DNA of 46,673 nucleotides from Photorhabdus cinerea (GTDB lineage Bacteria > Pseudomonadota > Gammaproteobacteria > Enterobacterales > Enterobacteriaceae), in NCBI RefSeq assembly GCF_011189575.1, contig NZ_PUJW01000028.1:1-46673 (forward strand), in the 5' to 3' direction. The translations under genes and the position numbers were made by a program. Within the stretch, counting starts at the first letter, position 1. Each line of letters opens with the position of its first letter. This document shows positions 33,101-41,300 of this stretch, in pieces. The notes beneath the pieces are model-generated. The model was not told the DNA's origin. It was given only the letters and a program-made list of their open reading frames with translations, and did no database searches.

Positions 33101-33612
33101 AATTTAATACCGATAACGCTTCTCAATCCTCCGATATTAAAGCTGAACTTTCAGAGCAACTTGAATCAGCACTGAAAAAACAATTACCAGAATACATGGT
33201 TCCAAGCCTTTATATTCCGCTAGAGCAAATGCCACTCACGTTAAATAACAAAGTGGACAAAAAAGCGTTGCCTATTCCAAATGAAAATGATTTCCGCCAA
33301 CAAGGTTATGTCGCGCCAAGAAATGAAGTGGAGAGAAAAATCAGTCAGTTATGGCAAGAAGTGTTGGGCGTGAGTCAAGTCAGCATTTATGACAACTTTT
33401 TCGTGCTGGGTGGTCACTCTCTTCAGGCAACCCGCCTTACTAGCTTAATACGCAATGATCTAAACATTGAAATACCGTTGAGCGGTGTCTTTGAGCATCC
33501 AACACTTGAGCGATTGGCACGAATCGCCACGATTCATCAGGTTAAGGAAAAAAGAAAGCGTCTCCAAGCTGGGCAAGAGACAACACAGGAACTATTGGAA
33601 GGTGATATATGA
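30109..33612 (+). CDS. NRPS, module 1: docking-C-A-T
   Basis: A 1167-aa single-module peptide synthetase. Residues 1-57 (MKNAAQIVNEALNQGITLFV...) form a TubC-type N-terminal docking domain. A condensation domain follows (HYPLSFAQQRLWFIDQL); its active-site motif at 211-217 is HHIACDS, with Ser for the usual Gly of HHxxxDG. The adenylation domain has YTSGSTGKPKG, YGPTEC, YRTGDLARWL and NNKVDKKALP; the hand-read specificity residues are DALVLAVAI plus the A10 Lys, pointing to a hydrophobic residue. The thiolation domain has LGGHSLQA with the phosphopantetheine Ser1104. A charged tail (EKRKRLQAGQETTQELLEGD) is a likely C-terminal docking peptide. The stop overlaps the next gene's ATG by four bases. 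No thioesterase or epimerase is present. Confidence 0.93.
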   Translation: MKNAAQIVNEALNQGITLFVADNRLQYETSRDSIPAELFSEWKNYKQELIDFLSQIDAKEEIQTYQLQNIQRDGNAEHYPLSFAQQRLWFIDQLTEGSPQYNCPGYLRLREQLNFNAFKAAVKTLLERHEALRTHIEIIDNEPRQVITHSYDLPITLHDLTAFSETEQESQIKRFSKEEDNLVFNLSTDLMLRIRLIKLAENDYVIIYTIHHIACDSWSIEIFINELITLYRAYNKGEIAPLPPLKIQYTDYAQWQRNWLQGDILKKQLDYWQTQLSGISPLHRLPLDNPRPEKQSFEGHLNDQRISKDLTQEIRALCHQHEVTLFMFLETAFAVLLSRYSNEKDILVGTPLAGRRHHDIEPLIGFFVNSLVIRTDLSGQPTFSELLKQNSRTILDAYAHQDLPFQMLVEKISPGRNLNYNPIFQIAFTLENTQRDTVLARDNNIEFEERLLLKARFDLEIHIYEEEGGLSLLWVYDSRLFRNMTIERLLANYETLLANVVSVMKPCIGSDLIHREPSVHDIPLLAEAEIHTLLHKWNGLQDHSQHGGCFHELFEEQAARYPEKTAVIFDGNSLSYQELNKQANQLAHYLTEQKIKPETLVALCIPRSIRAVVALLGIIKAGGAYLPLDPSYPKPRLQYMLEHSEAKFILTETDLIEKLPISQQKVVCLDTETIQSQLQHMPTDNIAERPFPLTENNLAYVIYTSGSTGKPKGVMLEHKGWVNLALSQAGLFGVDAYSRGLQFASWSFDAMILEISMTLAYGAALYLISETQQHTPECLDKLVDKHQITHAVLPPALLPYLDFNKWRSVSTLLLAGEAVPPQIAVRWSQGRKLFNVYGPTECTAIVTSGLLTDDKITIGKPLSNTVIRILDPSGNLVPIGVAGELCIGGIQLARGYLNAPETNATKFMTDLTDKSQSQRLYRTGDLARWLPDGSVEFIDRIDSQVKIRGFRIELGEIETTLVGHEALSSAAVITYGSDKRLIAYVCPTKDWLDKKELKFNTDNASQSSDIKAELSEQLESALKKQLPEYMVPSLYIPLEQMPLTLNNKVDKKALPIPNENDFRQQGYVAPRNEVERKISQLWQEVLGVSQVSIYDNFFVLGGHSLQATRLTSLIRNDLNIEIPLSGVFEHPTLERLARIATIHQVKEKRKRLQAGQETTQELLEGDI

Positions 33613-36600
33613 AAAATGCAGCACAAATTATCAATGAAGCTTTAAATCAAGGGATTACTCTGTTTGTTATTGATAACAAACTGAAATATAAAACCAGCCG
33701 AGACAGCATTCCTTCGGAATTGCTCAGTGAATGGAAACAACATAAACAAGAATTGATTGATTTCCTGAAGCAAATCGATTCAGAAGAGGATACGGACACT
33801 CACCGACTGCAAGGTATTCCGCGTTATGATCGTGCGGAACATTACCCTCTTTCATTTGCTCAACAGCGTTTGTGGTTGATCGATCAACTCACCGAAGGCA
33901 GTCCTCAGTATAACTGCACAGGTGATTTCAGGTTGAGAGAGCCGCTCAATCTCAACGCTTTTGAGGCTGCTGTAGCAACATTGCTTGAACGCCATGAATC
34001 GCTGCGTACTTATTTCAAAATCATTGATAATGAGCCACGGCAGGTTATCGCTACTTCTTATGATTTGCCTATTACAATACATGATCTGTCCACATTTTCA
34101 GAATCTGAGCAGGAACAACAGCTTAAACAACTCGGTGAGCAAGAGTGGAAACAAGTGGTTAATCTCAGCACTGACCTGATGCTGCGTATTCGGTTGCTAA
34201 AATTAACAGATAATGATTATTTCATTCTCTATACGATTCATCATATCGCCTGTGATGGCTGGTCGCTGGCAATCTTTATCAGTGAGCTGCTGACATTATA
34301 TCGTGCTTATTGTCAAGGAGAGGGGAATCCTCTGCCGCCATTACAAGTTCAATATACTGATTATTCTCAATGGCAACGGGATTGGCTGCAAGGTGATATT
34401 CTGCAAAAACAACTGGATTACTGGCAAAACCAATTATCAGGTATTTCTCCACTTCACCGTTTTCCGCTGGATAATCCACGGCCAGAAAAACAAAATTTTG
34501 AAGGGAATGTTCATCCACAACATATTTCAAAAGCGTTGACCCAAGAAATACGAGCACTGTGCGCCAAACATGAAGTGACGTTATTTATGTTTCTGGAAAC
34601 GGCTTTTGCTGTGTTGTTGAGTCGTTACAGTAGTGAAAAGGATATTCTGGTTGGCATGCCACTTGCTGGACGAAGACACCGAGACACTGAGTCTTTGATT
34701 GGATTTTTCGTCAATTCACTGGTGATAAGAACGGATTTATCCGGTCAGCCTACATTCAGTGAACTATTAAAACAAAATAGTCGTACGATCCTGGATGCTT
34801 ATGCACATCAAGACCTGCCTTTTGAGATGCTGGTGGAGAAAATCAGTCCAGAACGGAATTTAAATTATAATCCTATTTTCCAGATCATGTTTGCAGTTCA
34901 GAATAATCAACGGGATACAACGCTGGAGCAGGATAGCATTGTGACATCTAAAGAACGTTCCCTTCTGACCACCCGATTTGATTTGGAAGTTCATATCTAT
35001 GAAGAAGACGAAGGTGAGTTATCCATTGGATGGATCTCTGACACCAGCCTGTTCAGAAATGCGACCATTAACAGATTAATCGCCAATTACGGAATTTTGC
35101 TGACCAATATTGTTGACGTGATGAAGCATCATGCGGGTATCAGCGAACCGTCCGTTCATGACCTTCCATTATTGACAGAGACTGAGCGGAATACCTTACT
35201 GCATGAATGGAGCGGGCCACAGATTCCTTATCAGACCGGGAAATGTTTCCATGAACTCGTCGAAGATCGGGTATCACAACACCCTGAAAAAAATGCACTG
35301 ATTTTTGGCGATGACACCTTGAGCTATCAGTCATTAAATGAACAAGCTAACCAATTGGCACACTATCTGCTTGAACAGGGGATCATACCGGACACGTTGG
35401 TTGCACTTTGCATACCAAGGTCATTGCAAGCTGTTGTGGCATTAATGGGTATTCTTAAAGCGGGGGGCGCTTATGTACCGTTAGACCCCAGTTATCCGAA
35501 AGCCCGCCTCCAATATATGTTGGATCACAGTGAAGTCGAATTCATCCTGACGGAAACTCACCTTGTTGAAAAACTGCCAATCAGCCAGCAGAAAGTTATT
35601 TGCCTGGATACAGAGATAGTACAGTCTCAGCTACAACATATGCCTACCGATAATATTACTGAGCGCCCACTTCCGCTCACGGAAAATCATCTGGCTTATG
35701 TGATTTATACTTCCGGCTCTACCGGTAAACCGAAAGGGGTGATGCTGGAACATAGAGGGTGGGTTAATCTGGCATTCTCGCAAGCAGATTTATTTGGCAT
35801 TGACTCACATTGCCGGGGATTGCAGTTTGCCTCTTGGAGTTTTGACGCCATGATCTTAGAGATGTCTATGACATTAGCCTATGGTGCAACACTGTATTTG
35901 ATTTCTGAAACCCAACGGCGTTCCCCTGAATTGTTGGATGAAGTCGTTGAAAAATATCAGATAACCCATGCTGTACTACCGCCAGCACTGCTTCCTCATC
36001 TGAATTTTAACAAATGGCGTTCGGTCTCAACTTTGCTTTTGGCGGGTGAAGCCGTACCACCACAGATTGCTGTTCGTTGGTCACAGAATAGAAAACTGTT
36101 TAACGTATATGGTCCGACAGAATGTACATCTATTGTCACCACAGCTTTACTCACTGACGAAAAGATTACGATTGGTAAACCATTGCCTAATGTTGTGATG
36201 CGTATTCTTGATCCGGAAGGTAATTTGGCTCCGATGGGCGTTATCGGGGAACTGTATATTGGCGGCGTTCAGTTAGCTCGCGGTTACCGAAACTCTCTGG
36301 AAATCACAGCAAAGCAGTTTATCCGTGATCCATTCAGCTCACATTCAACGGATGGCTGGGAAAACAAGCTTTATCGAACTGGCGATTTAGTACGCTGGAC
36401 ACTGGATGGGCAGTTGGAATTTATTGGCCGTGTTGACTCTCAGGTTAAGATCCGTAGTCACCGCATAGAGTTGGGTGAAATTGAGATAGTTTTGTCCGGG
36501 CATGATGCTTTAAGTAGTGCTGTTGTGATTGCTTATGGTCAAGATGAAGATAAAAAACTTATTGCGTATGTCTGCCCAAGTACAGAGTGGTTAGGTGAAA

Positions 36601-38318
36601 AAGCGGTTGAATTTAATGCAAGCAGCGTTGAGAACTGGACAGAAATTTTTGATGAGCAGTACCGCCAACCCACAACGGATAGGACTCAAAAAGGGAGCAC
36701 TCAGAAAGGTGATGTAGTCGCATTAGACAGTGATTTCGGTGGCTGGATGAACAGCTATACTGAACAGCCAATTGCTCTTGAGCAAATGGGGGAATGGTTA
36801 GCAGGAATCATGCACAGGATTAAAGCCTTGCATCCTTATCGCTTACTAGAAATTGGTTGTGGTACCGGATTATTGTTGTATCGCTATGCTGAATGGTGCG
36901 AATCAGTGGTGGCTACCGATATTTCGGCTGAGGTTTTAAATCGGCATCAACATATTCTGCAACAACGTGGCTGGTCACATGTGCAGCTCAGAAGAGGAGA
37001 TGCACTCAACTTAGGAACATTGAATGCTGATGAATTTGATACTGTCGTGGTTAACTCTGTTGTCCAATATTTCCCCAATGTTCAATATCTGGAAAAAGTA
37101 CTTGAACAGTTAATACCGGCGGTTGAAGCGGGTGGGAAAATTTTGCTGGGAGATATCCGCAACTTAGATCTATTAACTGCTCATGCTACAGCGATAGAGC
37201 AAAGTCACCTTAACGGGCAGCGTATTCAAGTAGGGACGCTAGCGAACCGTATTCAGCGGCGTTTACAACAAGAACCCGAGTTTTTACTCAGTCCAACTTA
37301 TTTTGCCCAATTACCGGAGCGTTACCCTGAAATTGGAAGAGTTGATATTTTGGTTAAACGTGGCATCGGCGACAATGAAATGTTGCGTTATCGTTACGAT
37401 GTCATATTGTACAAAAGAGATGAAAATACCCAATCTGGTAATGAGTTGTTTTTAAATTGGCATAATTTCGATTCTTTTGAAAGTCTGCGTAATTTGTTAC
37501 AGATGGGCACAGAGGATATATTGGGTGTCTCAGGTATCCCCAACGCCAGAATTAAAGATGACCTCACTTTGGCAGAAGGGCTGCGTCACTGGTCAGCTCA
37601 TCAGATGATAACGCCACCAACAAATGCCGGCAGTTTCTCCCTACAGGCATTACAACAGGTTCAGGAATTCGAATCCTTACTGCAATACGCTGAACAATGT
37701 GGTTATCAATGCGGTGTCACGTGGTCACAACAGCAACCTGATTTGCTGGATGTGATTTTTAGTCGAGGAGAGCTACCACCTGTACAGGCACGTACTGACT
37801 ATAATCAAACCCATTTAGCTAATTATCCGCAAATTTCCGCCATTAGTGGGGAACTTTCAGAATTACTCGAATCAGCACTGAAACAGCAATTACCAGAATA
37901 TATGGTTCCTGGTCTTTATATTCCTTTGGAACGAATGCCTCTCACGTTAAATAATAAAGTGGATAAAAAAGCGCTACCGATCCCAAATGAAGACGATTTA
38001 CGCCGACAAAACTATGTGGCGCCAAGAAATGAAATAGAAATTAAAATCGGTCAGTTATGGAAGCGGTTATTGAATGTCAGTCAGGTAGGAATCTATGACA
38101 ATTTCTTCACCTTGGGCGGACATTCACTTCAAGCAACCCGCCTTATTAGTTCAATACGTAACGAATTAGAAATAGAAGTTCCGTTGAGAAGTGTTTTTGA
38201 ACACCCGACACTTGAGCAGCTATCACAGATTGTCACTATTCATCTTATCAAAGAAAAAAGAAAACATTTCCAGGCTGGGAAAGAAACAGCGCAAGAACTG
38301 TTGAAAGGTGATATATGA
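33609..38318 (+). CDS. NRPS, module 2: docking-C-A-MT-T
   Basis: A 1569-aa module with the same N-terminal docking domain as its neighbours (MKNAAQIINEALNQGITLFV). The condensation domain has an intact HHIACDG (211-217). The adenylation domain reads DALVLAVSI by hand at the specificity positions. Inserted before its last core motif, about residues 1003-1395, is an N-methyltransferase domain with the AdoMet-binding LLEIGCGTGLLLYRYA, so the product probably carries an N-methylated residue at this point. The thiolation domain follows (LGGHSLQA, Ser1506) and the tail (EKRKHFQAGKETAQELLKGD) closely resembles that of module 1. Both gene borders are ATGA overlaps, so the three proteins are translationally coupled and probably made in similar amounts. 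Confidence 0.94.
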   Translation: MKNAAQIINEALNQGITLFVIDNKLKYKTSRDSIPSELLSEWKQHKQELIDFLKQIDSEEDTDTHRLQGIPRYDRAEHYPLSFAQQRLWLIDQLTEGSPQYNCTGDFRLREPLNLNAFEAAVATLLERHESLRTYFKIIDNEPRQVIATSYDLPITIHDLSTFSESEQEQQLKQLGEQEWKQVVNLSTDLMLRIRLLKLTDNDYFILYTIHHIACDGWSLAIFISELLTLYRAYCQGEGNPLPPLQVQYTDYSQWQRDWLQGDILQKQLDYWQNQLSGISPLHRFPLDNPRPEKQNFEGNVHPQHISKALTQEIRALCAKHEVTLFMFLETAFAVLLSRYSSEKDILVGMPLAGRRHRDTESLIGFFVNSLVIRTDLSGQPTFSELLKQNSRTILDAYAHQDLPFEMLVEKISPERNLNYNPIFQIMFAVQNNQRDTTLEQDSIVTSKERSLLTTRFDLEVHIYEEDEGELSIGWISDTSLFRNATINRLIANYGILLTNIVDVMKHHAGISEPSVHDLPLLTETERNTLLHEWSGPQIPYQTGKCFHELVEDRVSQHPEKNALIFGDDTLSYQSLNEQANQLAHYLLEQGIIPDTLVALCIPRSLQAVVALMGILKAGGAYVPLDPSYPKARLQYMLDHSEVEFILTETHLVEKLPISQQKVICLDTEIVQSQLQHMPTDNITERPLPLTENHLAYVIYTSGSTGKPKGVMLEHRGWVNLAFSQADLFGIDSHCRGLQFASWSFDAMILEMSMTLAYGATLYLISETQRRSPELLDEVVEKYQITHAVLPPALLPHLNFNKWRSVSTLLLAGEAVPPQIAVRWSQNRKLFNVYGPTECTSIVTTALLTDEKITIGKPLPNVVMRILDPEGNLAPMGVIGELYIGGVQLARGYRNSLEITAKQFIRDPFSSHSTDGWENKLYRTGDLVRWTLDGQLEFIGRVDSQVKIRSHRIELGEIEIVLSGHDALSSAVVIAYGQDEDKKLIAYVCPSTEWLGEKAVEFNASSVENWTEIFDEQYRQPTTDRTQKGSTQKGDVVALDSDFGGWMNSYTEQPIALEQMGEWLAGIMHRIKALHPYRLLEIGCGTGLLLYRYAEWCESVVATDISAEVLNRHQHILQQRGWSHVQLRRGDALNLGTLNADEFDTVVVNSVVQYFPNVQYLEKVLEQLIPAVEAGGKILLGDIRNLDLLTAHATAIEQSHLNGQRIQVGTLANRIQRRLQQEPEFLLSPTYFAQLPERYPEIGRVDILVKRGIGDNEMLRYRYDVILYKRDENTQSGNELFLNWHNFDSFESLRNLLQMGTEDILGVSGIPNARIKDDLTLAEGLRHWSAHQMITPPTNAGSFSLQALQQVQEFESLLQYAEQCGYQCGVTWSQQQPDLLDVIFSRGELPPVQARTDYNQTHLANYPQISAISGELSELLESALKQQLPEYMVPGLYIPLERMPLTLNNKVDKKALPIPNEDDLRRQNYVAPRNEIEIKIGQLWKRLLNVSQVGIYDNFFTLGGHSLQATRLISSIRNELEIEVPLRSVFEHPTLEQLSQIVTIHLIKEKRKHFQAGKETAQELLKGDI

Positions 38319-41300
38319 AAAATGCCGCGCGAATTATCAATGAGTCTTTAGATCAGGGAATTACTCTGTTCGTTACTGATAACCGTTTACAATACGAGAC
38401 TAGCCGCAGCAGTATTCCACCAGCCTTGTTCAGTGAATGGAAACAGTATAAACAGGAGTTAATTGATTTTCTGAACCAGCTAGATTCAGAAGAGCAAACT
38501 CAAATGCATCACTTTTTGCAAGATATTCGGCGTGATGGCAAAGCAGAACATTATCCTCTTTCATTTGCTCAGCAGCGTTTATGGTTTATTGATCAGCTAG
38601 ATGGAGGCAGTCCCCAATATAATTGTATGGGGGATTTCAGGCTGCGGGAATCTATTAACATAAAGGCGTTTGAGGCAGCCGTTAAGGCATTACTTGAACG
38701 CCATGAAGTCTTGCGTACCCATTTTAAAATCATTAATAACGAACCGCGGCAATTTATTGCCAGTGATTATGATTTACCGATTACACATCATGATTTATCT
38801 GTGTTACCTGAAACGGAGAAAAACGATCAGGTAAAACAACTCAGTAAGGAAGAAGAGAATCTGATTTTTAACCTTAGCATGGACTTGATGTTGCGCGTCC
38901 GGTTAATAAAATTGGCAGAAGATGATTATCTTATTATTTATACGATACATCATATCGCCTTCGATGGCTGGTCGATGGCAATATTTCTCCATGAATTTTT
39001 CACGTTATACAAAGCTTATTGCCTGGGTAAGGAAAATCCGCTACCGCCGCTGAGAATTCAATATACCGATTATGCCCAGTGGCAACAGGGTTGGCTGCAA
39101 GATGATGTGCTGAAAAAACAGCTAACATATTGGCAGAATCAGTTAGCCGGAATTTCACTAGTTCACCGTGTGCCGCTGGATAATCCTCGTTCGGAAAAAC
39201 AAAATATCGAAGGACGGCTTCATCTACAGCGTATTTCAATACATCTTACTCAAGCAATCAGAGCATTATGTACCAAACATAACGTTACACTATTTATGTT
39301 CCTGGAAACGGCTTTTACCGTATTACTGAGCCGCTATAGCAATGAAAAAGATATTCTGGTTGGAACAGCCATTGCCGGCAGACAACATCCTGATATTGAA
39401 CCTCTGATCGGTTTTTTTGTTAATTCATTGGTTATCAGAACAGATTTATCTGGTCAGCCGACGTTCAGTGAATTATTAAAACAAAACAGCCGTACCATTC
39501 TGGATGTTTATGAACATCAAGCTTTGCCGTTTGAGATGTTGGTGGAAAAGCTCAGCCCGGAACGGAACCTAAACCATAATCCCATCTTCCAAATCATGTT
39601 TGCAGTACAGAATAACCAACGTGACACAATACTGGGACAGGATGATGTTATTGAACTCGGGGATAATTTATTTAGAACAACTCGGTTTGATTTGGAAGTC
39701 CATGTTTTTGAAGAAGAACGGACAGGTGAATTATCTATAGTATGGATTTCAAATACGAGTCTGTTCGATAGTAGTACTATTGAAAGATTTATCGCCAATT
39801 ACGACACCTTGCTTTGTGGCATTGTTGAAGTGATGACAGATGATTCAGTAAATAAAGAGCCCTCCATTCATGAACTGCCATTATTGGCAGAAGCTGAAAA
39901 GCATATCTTACTGCATGAATTAAATGGGCCACAGAACCATTACCCACAAGGTCGTTGCTTCCATGAGCTGTTTGAAGAACAGGTGGCACTGAATCCTGAA
40001 AAAACCGCGCTAGTTTTTGGTGAAGAGGCTTTAAGTTATCAGGCGGTTAATGCTCAGGCTAATCAGTTGGCGCATTACCTGATTGAGCAGGGTATCCAGC
40101 CAGATATTCTGGTGGCAGTTTGCCTGCCCCGGTCGTTGCAAACGGTGGTTGCACTGCTGGGTATTCTCAAAGCCGGTGGCGCTTATGTGCCTTTGGATGC
40201 CAGTTATCCGCAGGCCCGCCTGCAATACATGCTGGAGCACAGCGGGGCGGAGTTTATCCTGACCGAAACACCGTTGGTTGATAAATTGCCTATCAGCCAG
40301 CAACGCGTTATCTGTCTGGATGCTAAAACGGTACAGTCACATGTGCAAAACCTGCCCACTGGCAATGTTGTTCATCGTTCAGTGCCCCTGACAGAAAATC
40401 ATCTGGCCTATGTCATTTATACCTCGGGTTCTACTGGCCGACCCAAAGGAGCAATGCTGGAGCACAAGGGTTGGGTGAATCTGGCACAAGCACAAGCCAC
40501 GTTATTTGGTGCGGATGCTGATATTCGCGGGTTGCAGTTTGCTTCCTGGAGCTTTGATGCCGCAGTGTTGGAAATGGCAATGACCCTGGCCTATGGCGCC
40601 ATATTGTATTTGATTTCAGAAACACATCGCCGTTCGCCTGAGTGGTTGGATGAGATGGTTGAAAAACACCACATTACCTATGCCGTACTCCCGCCGGCGT
40701 TGTTGCCTCATCTGGATTTCAACAAATGGCGCACAGTTTCAACCTTGTTGTTGGCAGGGGAAGCTGTGGCGCCGCATATTGTCGCGCAGTGGTCGCAGGG
40801 CAGAAAGCTGTTTAACGTTTATGGCCCAACAGAGTGTACTTCGATTGTGACCTCCGCCTTATTAACAGCAAATAAGCGAGTGACGATTGGAAAACCGTTG
40901 CCGAATACCGTGATGCGTATTCTGAATTCCGACGGTAATCTGGTGCCGCTTGGGGCTATCGGGGAACTGCATATCGGTGGCATTCAACTGGCACGTGGTT
41001 ACCGGAATGCACCGGATATCACGGAAAAACAGTTTATCCGAGATCCTTTCAGCACCAATCCGGCAGACCGACTTTACTGTACAGGTGATTTAGTACGCTG
41101 GACGCCGGAAGGTGAGTTGGAATTCATTGGCCGCCTGGATTCGCAGGTCAAAATTCGCAGCCATCGTATTGAATTGGGGGAAATCGAGTCGGTGCTGGCG
41201 GGGCAGGAGATTTTAAGTAATGCTGTCGTGATCGCTGATGGTCATGACAATGAGGACAGGAAACTCATTGCTTATGTTTGCCCGAGTACGCATTGGCTGG

